Of a stretch of DNA of 60,300 nucleotides, positions 48,906 to 57,759 are shown piece after piece. The stretch lies in NCBI GenBank assembly GCA_025363455.1, contig JANYDW010000045.1:1-60300 (forward strand), in the 5' to 3' direction. A program made the position numbers and the translations under genes. Source of the DNA: Oleiharenicola sp. (lineage in GTDB: Bacteria; Verrucomicrobiota; Verrucomicrobiia; Opitutales; Opitutaceae). The notes below the pieces were generated by a model that had not been told where the DNA came from, did not search any database, and saw nothing but the letters and a program-made list of their open reading frames with translations. The stretch's first letter is position 1. Every line of letters starts with the position of its first letter.

Positions 48906-50708
48906 ATGATTGACGTAAACTGCCCTTTGAATTGCGGTGAGTTCTTGGTTCGGGTGGGATCAGCGGCCATACTCCACGTGCCTGTCAGAATCCAAAAGCT
49001 AGTCCGCCCCGGACAGGCCAAGGCGTTCCGAAACCTCGCCCACTACTTTCCGTTGTGCGTCGGTCTTTTGCTACTAAGCGCCAGATCGTTCGCAGCCGGC
49101 AAATCCCCGCCTATCGACGGACTGGTCATCGAGGCCGACGCACAGGCGGCAGGTAAACCTTTGGATCATTACTGGAGCCGCTGCGTGGGGGCCGGCCGCG
49201 CCAATGAGGGCCTGCGTGCCGCCTGGCTCGAGCAGCTCAAGATGGCGCATGAGACATGTGGCTTTGAGTATGTAAGGTTTCACGGCCTTTTTCATGACGA
49301 CATGTTCGTCTACCATGAGAAGGATGGCGTGGTGACCTACAACTGGCAATACATCGACGACCTGTTCGATCGCCTGCTGGCAATCGGCGTTCGCCCCTTC
49401 GTGGAACTGGGGTTCTGCCCCGGCGAGCTGGCTTCGAGTAACAGCACCGTGTTCTGGTGGCACGGGCACACGGCCCCGCCGAAAAACAACGAGAAATGGG
49501 CCCAGCTCGTCTCGGCCTTCGCGCAGCATTGCATTAGCCGTTACGGCGCCGAGGAAGTGCGGCGCTGGTATTTCGAGGTCTGGAACGAACCCAACACCAC
49601 CATGTTTTGGTCCGGCACCAAGTCGCAATATTTCGAACTTTACCGAGTCTCGGCCATGGCGCTGAAGGGCGTCGACCCCGCCCTGCGCGTGGGCGGTCCC
49701 GCCACCAACAACTTCACCCCCGACGGTCGCTTCGACGGAGAAGAGGAAGACCGACGCCACCAGGTCACGCTGACCGCGCCTGACATCGATGCGCTATCTT
49801 GGAAAGGCGCGTGGATCGTGGATTTCCTGCATTACTGCGCCCGCGAAAAAATCTCCGTGGATTTTATTTCCACTCATCCCTACCCAACCGACAACGCCTA
49901 TGATCCCGTTGACGGCAAAATGCGCAGCAAGACCCGCAAGATTGACTCCGTACACGATGACCTGACTTGGCTAAGAGTCGCCTTGGCGCGGAGCGAATTC
50001 CCCAACGCTGAACTCAACCTGACTGAGTGGAACTCCAGTCCTTCCCCTCGCGACAGCAGTCACGACTATTTGCAGGAAGCAGCGTATATCATCAAGGTGA
50101 ACCTGAATTGCATCGGCTTAGCGCACATCCTCTCGTTCTGGACATTTACCGATGTATTTGAGGAGGGCGGCGGCGGAGAAACAATGTTTCACGGCGGCTT
50201 CGGGCTCATCAACGCCCAGGGCATCGTTAAGCCCTCTTTCCACGCCTACCGATTCCTCAATGCACTCGGCGACGAAGTGCTGAAGCAAGCGGACGGCTTT
50301 ATCGTGACACGCGACCATACCACGCGGGCCGTGAGCTCGCTAATTTACCACTATCCCCCGGAAATTGCTCAGGCGATACCGCGATCGGGCGGTCAGGAGG
50401 GACTGGACCGCGAGCCAGCTGAAAAGGTTTTGGCAACGGGCAAACCGCGCCACGTTTCTTTGCGAATCACGCATTGCGGAGTCGGACGGACGTTCCGGGT
50501 TGAGACACTGGACGAGAAACACGGCTTCGCGCTGCGTGCCTGGCAGAAAATGGGCAGCCCAGAACCAGCATCACGCGAGCAAACTCAAATCCTCCGCGAT
50601 TCCGCCATGGACACCCGGCAGGAAGTCATTCGGACCAACGACCAGGGGGAACTCATCTGGGACTGCTACCTCGCGCCTTGGACAGTCGTACTGATCAAAG
50701 AAATCTGA
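48906..50708 (+). CDS. GH39-like glycosidase (xylosidase/iduronidase family)
   Basis: A 600-residue secreted enzyme. The signal sequence (LCVGLLLLSARSFAAGKSPP) lies 50 residues in, so the start may be later than the ATG at 48906. The barrel has LKMAHETCGFEYVRFHGLFH, LLAIGVRPFVELGFCP, RWYFEVWNEPNTTMFWSGTK with the acid/base Glu in WNEPN, FISTHPYPTDNAYD, and LNLTEWNSSPSPRDS with the nucleophile Glu. GH39 members act on xylosides or iduronides; the sequence here fits the xylan-related side only in general. Transcribed away from the TIM-barrel gene, with 8 bp between the two ORFs. Confidence 0.85.
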   Translation: MIDVNCPLNCGEFLVRVGSAAILHVPVRIQKLVRPGQAKAFRNLAHYFPLCVGLLLLSARSFAAGKSPPIDGLVIEADAQAAGKPLDHYWSRCVGAGRANEGLRAAWLEQLKMAHETCGFEYVRFHGLFHDDMFVYHEKDGVVTYNWQYIDDLFDRLLAIGVRPFVELGFCPGELASSNSTVFWWHGHTAPPKNNEKWAQLVSAFAQHCISRYGAEEVRRWYFEVWNEPNTTMFWSGTKSQYFELYRVSAMALKGVDPALRVGGPATNNFTPDGRFDGEEEDRRHQVTLTAPDIDALSWKGAWIVDFLHYCAREKISVDFISTHPYPTDNAYDPVDGKMRSKTRKIDSVHDDLTWLRVALARSEFPNAELNLTEWNSSPSPRDSSHDYLQEAAYIIKVNLNCIGLAHILSFWTFTDVFEEGGGGETMFHGGFGLINAQGIVKPSFHAYRFLNALGDEVLKQADGFIVTRDHTTRAVSSLIYHYPPEIAQAIPRSGGQEGLDREPAEKVLATGKPRHVSLRITHCGVGRTFRVETLDEKHGFALRAWQKMGSPEPASREQTQILRDSAMDTRQEVIRTNDQGELIWDCYLAPWTVVLIKEI

Positions 50709-50734
50709 ATGCCAGGTGCCAGCCAACTATATCC

Positions 50735-52789
50735 ATGGATCGCTTCCCAGACATGACTTCTCGAGTGATACAGGCTCTGGCAATCGCCATTGGTTTCGCC
50801 TGCCTTCCTGCTGCTAACGCCCGGACTTGGGAGGTCAGCCAGTGCGATCCCCGCGCCGATGACTCTGGAGCAGGCACAGCCGATCAGCCGCTGCGCACCA
50901 TTTCCCGAGCCGCCGAACTGGCCGGTCCAGGGGACACTGTACTCGTCCACGCCGGTACTTATCGCGAGCGCGTTGCTCCCGCACGCGGGGGTCTTGAGGG
51001 AAGCCCCATCGTCTACCGGGCCGTGCCCGGGGAGCAAGTAGTCATCAAGGGCTCCGATATATACTCAGGACCGCTCGCCACTGAGCCCAACGAACCTGGT
51101 GTCGTCCGACTCAGCCTCGATCCTAGCCTATTTGGAAAGACCGGCTACAACCCATTCGCCACCCCGCTCCTACGGGTGGAAACCGGACGCACACTCGGAC
51201 AGGTTTTTGTGAACGACGAGCAATACCGTGAAGTCGGAGAGGCCAGCGAAGTACGGCGAGTCGCTGGCACCTGGACCGCCCAAGACGCCGGCCGAACCAT
51301 TCTGCTGCATTTACCAGGCTCCGCTGTTTTGGCCGGTAGCAAGCGGATCGAATTGACGACCCGGAGCCGAATTTTTGCACCCTACCTGCGCGGACTCGGC
51401 TACATTCATGTTGTCGGATTCACGATGCTGCATTGCGCCAACCAATTTCCCTCACATTTCTGGGACAGCGACTCACCTCAGGCGGGCGCCCTCGGTTGCC
51501 GCGGTGGACACCATTGGCTGATTGAAGGAAATACAATACGGTTCGCCAAATCCCTGGGCCTCGATTGCGGCTCCGAGGGTGAGGAGGACGCCGATGGGCT
51601 TCACCAGCCCGAGCCAAAGTATTCCGGTTACCACCGCATCCTAAGCAATACGATCTCTGACAACGGCGCCGGAGGCCTTGCGGCCAGCCACGCGCTGGAA
51701 ACCTATATCATCGGCAACACATTCGAGCGGAACAACAGCATGGGCCATACCGCTCCCGAGTCGGCGGCACTCAAGACTCACTTCTTTATCCGGGGTCGGA
51801 TCGAGGGGAATTTGTTCCGGGACAATGAGTGCTACGGCATCTGGTGCGACAACGTCTACGTGGACGTCAGGATTACGCGCAACGTTCTGCTCAACAACCG
51901 CGACGCCGGGATTTTCATGGAGATGGGGGGCGGCCCAGCCTTGATCGACAATAATATTGTCGCAATGACCCGCGGCGCCTCCACGGGTTGGCACAACGGA
52001 AGCGGTTTCTTCGCCCATGATGCCGGGGGCTTCACCCTGGCTCACAATCTTTTCGTCGCCAACGCGGACTACGGCATCTTGGTCCGCCAAGAAGACGAAC
52101 GCCGCTATATGGTCTACCCGGCCAGCACCTTGTCCTGGGAAGGCCAGCCTAGCGAAACGCGGCCGTGCCTCCCCGAGCACATCCAGATCGTCAACAACGT
52201 GGTGCTCGACAACCACCGCGGCGCTGTGAGTTTCCCTCTGCCCGGTCCAGAGGCGGACCAGAACCGCTGTGACGGCAATCTCTACACCCGGGGCGACCTA
52301 GATTTTGTGCCGTTTGTGGTGAACAGCCACCACGGAGTTCGGGCCGTTGAGACGCGCGACCTGATTCTGGCCCGGATCGCCGACAGCCAGCAACCAGACG
52401 CGCAGGTCCCGCTGCCTTATTCCCGCGGCCCACTCGTCGCTTTTGCCCAATGGCGGAGCGTGGGCTTTGATCCACATGGCGCGGTTGGTGCCTACGCCGC
52501 CAATGTCCGCGCCCTCGACCTGTCACTCACTGTGGGCACGGGCCCCTTGCCGGGCGAGTTGGTGTGCAAGCTCATCCCGGGAGTGACCCAGGACATTTTC
52601 GGGCGGACGCTGCCTGACAATCCATTGCCTGGCCCCTTCCAGATGATTGGCGAGTCACCGGTGGCGCTCACCCTGTGGCCAATGCCCTGCGCGACGGACG
52701 ACATTAGCGCGCAGCCAGCCGACATGCTCCCCCATGCGCCACCACCGCCTATCGCTACTGGCAGTGCGCTGGCACGGCTGCCGGATTAG
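50735..52789 (+). CDS. right-handed parallel beta-helix protein (polysaccharide lyase-like)
   Basis: A 684-residue secreted protein. The ATG at 50753 gives the cleanest signal peptide (MTSRVIQALAIAIGFACLPA); 50735 is 6 codons earlier. The mature protein starts with the DUF1565-like motif DSGAGTADQPLRTISRAAEL and AGPGDTVLVHAGTYRERVAP, followed by beta-helix turns (HRILSNTISDNGAGGLAASH, YIIGNTFERNNSMGHT, RIEGNLFRDNECYGIWCDN, ITRNVLLNNRDAGIFME). Such folds belong to pectate or alginate lyases, epimerases and esterase-like partners. The stop overlaps the end of an IS5 remnant (TAGGGCACATC), so the C-terminus may be set by the insertion. Confidence 0.78.
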   Translation: MDRFPDMTSRVIQALAIAIGFACLPAANARTWEVSQCDPRADDSGAGTADQPLRTISRAAELAGPGDTVLVHAGTYRERVAPARGGLEGSPIVYRAVPGEQVVIKGSDIYSGPLATEPNEPGVVRLSLDPSLFGKTGYNPFATPLLRVETGRTLGQVFVNDEQYREVGEASEVRRVAGTWTAQDAGRTILLHLPGSAVLAGSKRIELTTRSRIFAPYLRGLGYIHVVGFTMLHCANQFPSHFWDSDSPQAGALGCRGGHHWLIEGNTIRFAKSLGLDCGSEGEEDADGLHQPEPKYSGYHRILSNTISDNGAGGLAASHALETYIIGNTFERNNSMGHTAPESAALKTHFFIRGRIEGNLFRDNECYGIWCDNVYVDVRITRNVLLNNRDAGIFMEMGGGPALIDNNIVAMTRGASTGWHNGSGFFAHDAGGFTLAHNLFVANADYGILVRQEDERRYMVYPASTLSWEGQPSETRPCLPEHIQIVNNVVLDNHRGAVSFPLPGPEADQNRCDGNLYTRGDLDFVPFVVNSHHGVRAVETRDLILARIADSQQPDAQVPLPYSRGPLVAFAQWRSVGFDPHGAVGAYAANVRALDLSLTVGTGPLPGELVCKLIPGVTQDIFGRTLPDNPLPGPFQMIGESPVALTLWPMPCATDDISAQPADMLPHAPPPPIATGSALARLPD

Positions 52790-53168
52790 GGCACATCTTC
52801 AAAGTCACATAAGCCAGAGGAAGACGCAAGCCAGCGCGACGAAGGCGGCATAGGCGGTGGTGGTCTGTTCGTAGCGAGTGGCCGATGCGGCGGGAGGATT
52901 TGAGTCTGGCAAAGGCGTTCTCGATGAGATGGCGGGAGCGATAAGTGTATTCGTCATAGACCGGCTGGATCAGGCGATTGCGCCGAGCCGGCACGACGGG
53001 TTGATGACCGGCGGCGAGCAGCCGCTCGCGCCACCAATCCGCATCGTAGCCGCGATCACACAGTACCTGCGCACCTTGCCCTGGCGGCACGAGCGCTGGG
53101 GCCTTCGTCACATCGTTGCGCTCGCCGCCAGTGACGACAAAACGCACGGGATACCTCTTGGCAGACAA
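52788..53168 (-). pseudogene. IS5-family transposase remnant, 5'-truncated and frameshifted
   Basis: The minus strand encodes YPVRFVVTGGERNDVTKAPA, then LCDRGYDADWWRERLLAAGH and EYTYRSRHLIENAFARLKSS with the last Glu of the DDE triad. After RRI one extra base shifts the frame; in the other frame the expected ATRYEQTTTAYAAFVALACV, then FLWLM, ends at a TGA at 52807-52805. The N-terminal half of the transposase is missing beyond 53168. The right end AGGGCACATCTTCAAAGTCA (52788 onward) is a plausible IS terminus and abuts the beta-helix stop. Confidence 0.82.
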
Positions 53169-53275
53169 GCTGTCACTCGCTTACCATCAATCGGAGACCG
53201 GCACTTCAGTGTAAATATCTTCCAATGAATCAGATAAAGCATTTTCGGTGGTTTGCTTGTAAATCGCCGGAACAA

Positions 53276-54274
53276 CTAATCACTCACACCCGGTTGGCAG
53301 CGATAAGTTCGGTCGCTAAAACGGTAGGGATCACCGGCCGAGCCTGCTCCGGCGGCTCCGCCAAAGAGGTAAATTTGTTCGTCAATCACGACCGAAGCGC
53401 CCCAGGAAAGAGGGCAAGGCATACGCGGCCCTAGCCGCCAGGCGCCGATCGAAGGCCGATAGATTTGTATTGCGGATCCATCCGTGAGGTCTCGACCACC
53501 CATAATCCATAACTCATCTCGCCACCGAACAACCTGCGGTGAGCGTGGCTTCGTTGGTCCGCCGATGATCTGCCAGCGGCCGCTCGCCGACTGAAACCTC
53601 GCTAGTCCGGTGCCAGGCACGCAGACGTAAATGTCCCCATCGTATTCCGCCCCGGAGATTGCGTTCATGCCCAGCGGGCCGTCCGTTTCATGGCGCCATG
53701 TTCTCTCGCCAGCGCCAATGCTGTCCATGCGACCGGGCTTGGTCGGATCGGCCTGTCCTAAAACGTAAAGCCGGCCCCGGGCAACCACTGCGAGTGGAGC
53801 TGGTTGGGGGTAAGGCAGAGCCGGACCTTCGGCCAGATTGCCCGTGGTGGGGTCAAAACATTCGACCTTTGTGGTTGCCGCGCGTTTCCCATCTACGGCT
53901 GCGATGTCTCCACCGATAATCCATATGCAGCCCTGGAAGCAAACCGTGGCACAAAAGATCCGCGGCCGGGTGAAACGAGCCACGGCAAGCCAACGATCCC
54001 CCGCCAAGTCATAGCACCATAGCTCATCATACGCATGCGGATGCGGTGGCTCGCCCCAAGTCCGCGTAAAGCCACCCGCAATGTAGATGCGACCCCGTAA
54101 CACCGCCGCCATGATGTCGTGGTTGCTACCCGGCATGGATGCCAGAGATTGCCAAATCCCCAGCGACACAGAAGGCGATGGTTGCATTATCTTCGAAGCT
54201 TCAGCGCAGACTGATAGCGGCATGAGCAAGGCCAACGCCGTTGCCTTCAACCCGAGTTGAGTCAGGAATTGCAT
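53276..54274 (-). CDS. secreted kelch-repeat beta-propeller protein
   Basis: A 332-residue protein with a signal peptide (MQFLTQLGLKATALALLMPL). Kelch units show the pattern of a hydrophobic strand, G-G, then Y and W: VLRGRIYIAGGFTRTWGE, LWCYDLAGDRWLAVARF, FQGCIWIIGGDIAAVDG, VECFDPTTGNLAEGPALPYP, VVARGRLYVLGQADPTK, RFQSASGRWQIIGGPT, RDELWIMGGRDLTDGS and VIDEQIYLFGGAAGAG. That gives six or seven blades, closed by pairing of the ends. The role is probably ligand binding; some relatives are sialate mutarotases or galactose oxidase-like, but no copper ligands were recognised. The ATG at 54274 is preferred to a longer upstream start. Confidence 0.82.
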   Translation of the reverse strand: MQFLTQLGLKATALALLMPLSVCAEASKIMQPSPSVSLGIWQSLASMPGSNHDIMAAVLRGRIYIAGGFTRTWGEPPHPHAYDELWCYDLAGDRWLAVARFTRPRIFCATVCFQGCIWIIGGDIAAVDGKRAATTKVECFDPTTGNLAEGPALPYPQPAPLAVVARGRLYVLGQADPTKPGRMDSIGAGERTWRHETDGPLGMNAISGAEYDGDIYVCVPGTGLARFQSASGRWQIIGGPTKPRSPQVVRWRDELWIMGGRDLTDGSAIQIYRPSIGAWRLGPRMPCPLSWGASVVIDEQIYLFGGAAGAGSAGDPYRFSDRTYRCQPGVSD

Positions 54275-54557
54275 ATGGGCAGGAAAGTGTGGCCACACAC
54301 AAGTGGGCTGGTCTCATGGCGCAGGATTTTATGTTGGTGCCGCACAGCCGACAAAGTCTGTGCGTCCGCAATCAAGCACCGAACTACTTGGCCCATCAAG
54401 TTGGTCGTTTGTTTATGTGAACTAGCGCCGTCCGGCGCTGGTCCACAGGCGCCAGTTAACGTCAACTCGGCTGATTCGCGACACCAATGCGCTCGGGGCT
54501 ACCATCGAAAGACGCAGTGATGACACTTCGCAAAACTGAGATTCTACAGAAGGCCAC

Positions 54558-57158
54558 TTGAATATTCCATTTACTAAATCCGACCGAGTTGCGCTTGTAA
54601 TTTTCACTGCTCTCATGGTTTCTGTCTCGGCGTCAAAGGCTGGTCCGTGGTCCCCAGGCACCTGGCCCGTGCTGCGGCACTATGATGGCGAGCATCTGCT
54701 TCGAATCGCGCTCCCCCTCGGTGGTATCGGAACAGGAACTGTTTCCCTAGGTGGGCGCGGCGAGCTGAAAGACTGGGAGATCATGAACCGTCCCATGCGG
54801 GGTTTTGCAGCAACGAGTATCTCGCCCAACAATGATGCGCCCTTTTTCGCGATCCACCTCCGGCCGCGAAATGGGCCGACCATAACGCGCGCACTACTAG
54901 GACCATTAGACCCAACGGAATATGAAGCGGAGGACGGACGGCCAGCAAATCATCATGGCTTGCCGCGATTCCGAGCCGCCGAATTTGACGCTTCCTACCC
55001 ATTCGGACAAGTTCGCCTCTCTGATCCGACCCTGCCAGTAACCGTGCGCCTGAAGGCGTTCAATCCACTGATCCCGGGGGACGCGGACTCAAGCGGATTG
55101 CCGGTCGCGGTGCTCTGTTATGAAGTCATCAACGAATCCGCTCAGGACCTGACCGTTTCAGTTTGTGGCAGCCTGCGCAACTTCATCGGCGAGGACCACC
55201 TCTCGAACCGTATTAGCTGGCGAGGCGAGTCCGTTTGGACCGGAGCGAAACAGAACCAAAACGAATTTCGCTCCGACGGAAAAATCAGAGGGATCTATTT
55301 TACAAGTCACGGTGTCGCCCCGACTGGACCCGCATGGGGCACTATGGCGCTCGTAACCGAGGAGTCAGAAGGCGTCAGCTATCGCACAAATTCCGGCACC
55401 AATGCGTGGAGTCGCGCCATTCTGAATTTCTGGGACGATTTCAGCGCCAACGGTGAGTTGTCCGACACTGATCACTGTGAGGATGACGACCCGATGGCAT
55501 CGCTCGCGGTCAGCAAGCAGGTGCCGGCCCATCAGACACGGTCCTTCGCTTTCCTTCTCACTTGGGATTTCCCCAACCGTCGTTCCTGGAGGCCCGATAG
55601 CCCGGACTACGGCGAAGACACTGTTGGCAACTATTACAGCACCCGGTTCAGGGATGCTTGGGATGTGGCGGAGCTCGTCGCGCCTCGGCTCGCAGAGCTT
55701 GAACTGGAGTCCCGCCGCTTCGTGGAGGCCTTAATCAGTTCAGACTATCCCTCGGAACTGAAGGAAGCTGCACTCTTCAATCTGGCAACCTTGCGATCCC
55801 AGACAGTGTTTCGCATCGCCACCGGCCAGTTGATGGCGTGGGAAGGCACAATGGCCCAAGCCGGATCGTGCTTTGGCTCGTGCACCCACGTGTGGAACTA
55901 TGAATCTGCTACCGCCTTCCTTTTTCCAGACCTTGCACGCACAATGAGGGATGTGGAATTTGGCGCGGCGACGGACGCCGCGGGCAAGATGAGTTTTCGC
56001 ACAATGCTGCCATTATCCAAGGCCCAAGACTGGAACAGGGCAGCTGCGGACGGGCAGATGGGCACGATCATCAAATTCTACCGCGAATGGCAATTGTGCG
56101 GTGACCGCGCCTTCCTCGATCGCCACTGGCCCAAGGTCAAGGCAGCGCTCGCTTATGCGTGGGTGCCGGACGGCTGGGACGCCGATCAGGATGGAGTCAT
56201 GGAAGGGGAGCAACCCAGCACCATGGACGTCGCGTACTACGGCCCCAATCCGCAGATGCAGTTCTGGTATCTCGGCGCCCTGCGCGCTGCTGAGCAAATG
56301 GCCTTGGCGGAACAGGACACAAAGCTCGCGGACCGGTGCCACGCGCTCTTTGACTCCGGGAAAGCCTGGACCGACCGCTACCTCTTCAACGGGGAATACT
56401 ACGAGCAAATCATCACCGACCCGAAGACACACACCTTCAGGGAATGGGCGCCCAGTGACGAACTGCCACCTTACCAACTCGGCAAGGGATGCCTTGTCGA
56501 CCAGCTGGTGGGACAGAGCCTTTCAAGTCTATGTCAGCTCGGTGAACTCGCTCCGGCCGAGCACTTGCAGGCCACCCTGCACAGCATTATGCGCTACAAC
56601 TTCAAGGGTAGCTTCGCCGATCACTTCAACAACATGCGCTCGTTTGTGCTCGGCGATGAAGCAGGCTTGGTGATGGCTTCTTGGCCGCGGGGACGGCTCA
56701 AGGTGCCCTTCCCCTATTTCAGCGAGGCGATGACTGGCTTCGAATACACCGCCGCCGTCGGCATGATCCAAGCCGGCCAGGACGACGACGCCATAAAGGT
56801 CATTCACGCCATTCGCAGTCGTTTCGATGGCCGGAAGCGCAACCCCTTCGACGAACCCGAATGCGGGTTTCACTACGGACGCTCCTTGGCGAGTTGGAAC
56901 GCCTTGCTGGCGTGGAGCGGCTTCTGGTACTCGGCCGTGGACAGAACCGTGAGTTTCCATGCAAGGCCGGGGCGCTATTTCTGGTCAAACGGGGTCGCCT
57001 GGGGAACCGCGGAATTCCTTCCAGGCCAGCTAAGGCTTACTAGTTTGCACGGGAGCTTGGTAGCGGACCAAGTGCTCGTGGACGGCAAGGCCGTTGTCCT
57101 ACCGAGCAGCACCGTCGCAGCAGGAGCAACTGTTTCACTCGCGCTGCCAACACCTTGA
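54558..57158 (+). CDS. GH116 glycoside hydrolase (GBA2-type beta-glucosidase family)
   Basis: An 866-residue secreted enzyme with signal peptide MNIPFTKSDRVALVIFTALM (cleavage near SKA). The N-terminal GBA2_N domain opens with LPLGGIGTGTVSLGGRGELK, then DWEIMNRPMRG. The catalytic toroid holds QLMAWEGTMAQAGSCFGSCT and HVWNYESATAFLFPDLARTM, with the nucleophile Glu in AWEG, and EQPSTMDVAYYGPNPQMQFW with the acid/base Asp in TMD, then LGALRAAEQMA. The family cleaves beta-glucosides, beta-xylosides or glucosylceramide; the narrower specificity is not visible. It overlaps nothing, but a small RbsD-like gene starts 3 bp after its stop. Confidence 0.87.
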   Translation: MNIPFTKSDRVALVIFTALMVSVSASKAGPWSPGTWPVLRHYDGEHLLRIALPLGGIGTGTVSLGGRGELKDWEIMNRPMRGFAATSISPNNDAPFFAIHLRPRNGPTITRALLGPLDPTEYEAEDGRPANHHGLPRFRAAEFDASYPFGQVRLSDPTLPVTVRLKAFNPLIPGDADSSGLPVAVLCYEVINESAQDLTVSVCGSLRNFIGEDHLSNRISWRGESVWTGAKQNQNEFRSDGKIRGIYFTSHGVAPTGPAWGTMALVTEESEGVSYRTNSGTNAWSRAILNFWDDFSANGELSDTDHCEDDDPMASLAVSKQVPAHQTRSFAFLLTWDFPNRRSWRPDSPDYGEDTVGNYYSTRFRDAWDVAELVAPRLAELELESRRFVEALISSDYPSELKEAALFNLATLRSQTVFRIATGQLMAWEGTMAQAGSCFGSCTHVWNYESATAFLFPDLARTMRDVEFGAATDAAGKMSFRTMLPLSKAQDWNRAAADGQMGTIIKFYREWQLCGDRAFLDRHWPKVKAALAYAWVPDGWDADQDGVMEGEQPSTMDVAYYGPNPQMQFWYLGALRAAEQMALAEQDTKLADRCHALFDSGKAWTDRYLFNGEYYEQIITDPKTHTFREWAPSDELPPYQLGKGCLVDQLVGQSLSSLCQLGELAPAEHLQATLHSIMRYNFKGSFADHFNNMRSFVLGDEAGLVMASWPRGRLKVPFPYFSEAMTGFEYTAAVGMIQAGQDDDAIKVIHAIRSRFDGRKRNPFDEPECGFHYGRSLASWNALLAWSGFWYSAVDRTVSFHARPGRYFWSNGVAWGTAEFLPGQLRLTSLHGSLVADQVLVDGKAVVLPSSTVAAGATVSLALPTP

Positions 57159-57160
57159 TA

Positions 57161-57712
57161 ATGAAAATCCCCTTCTTCCATCGCCTCGTCGTGCTGCTGG
57201 TGGCGACAACCTGCAACTCCTTGGGGGCGGCAACCGCGGACTGGCGTGGCGAACTCGAACGGGCCCTGCCGCTCTTTGGCCACCGCAATTGGATCGTGAT
57301 AGTCGATTCAGCTTATCCGCTGCAAAACGCCACCGGAATCCAAGTCGTGGCCACTTCAGCCGACCATCTTGAGGTGCTCCAAGCTGTGCTCACGGCTGTG
57401 CGGGCAAACAAACATGTCCGCTCCCAAATCTACCTTGATGCAGAGCTCCCCTTCGTTCCCGAGAAACATGCGGCCGGCATCGAGATCTACCGGGCCGGGC
57501 TGGCAGCTGCATTAAAGAACGAGAAGCCAGTTTAAATTCCGCATGAACAGATCATCCACCGTCTGAAAGAGGCCGGAGGGGAGTTCCGCGTGCTCATACT
57601 TAAGAGCAACCTCACCCTGCCGTATTCATCGGTTTTTCTCGAGCTCGGCTGCGGTTACTGGACGGATCAAGCTGAAAGCGATTTGCGCCGCATCATGGGC
57701 GCAGCCCACTAA
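57161..57712 (+). pseudogene. secreted RbsD/FucU-like mutarotase, interrupted by one stop codon
   Basis: The frame from the ATG at 57161 starts with a signal peptide (MKIPFFHRLVVLLVATTCNS) and gives ALPLFGHRNWIVIVDSAYPL, matching the F-G-H-x-N-x-I-V-I-x-D start of RbsD/FucU sugar mutarotases. TAA at 57533-57535 interrupts it after NEKPV, but the same frame continues IPHEQIIHRLKEAGGEFRVL, then KSNLTLPYSSVFLELGCGYW and stops at 57712. The C-terminal part L-P-Y-S-S-V-F-L-E-L-G matches the family's P-Y-x-N end. One base change (TAT to TAA) would explain the break. It follows the GH116 gene by 2 bp and could have handled released sugar. Confidence 0.72.
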
Positions 57713-57759
57713 CCCAGCACCCGCGTGATCTCTCGCGTGGCACGGGAACCCTTAGCGAC

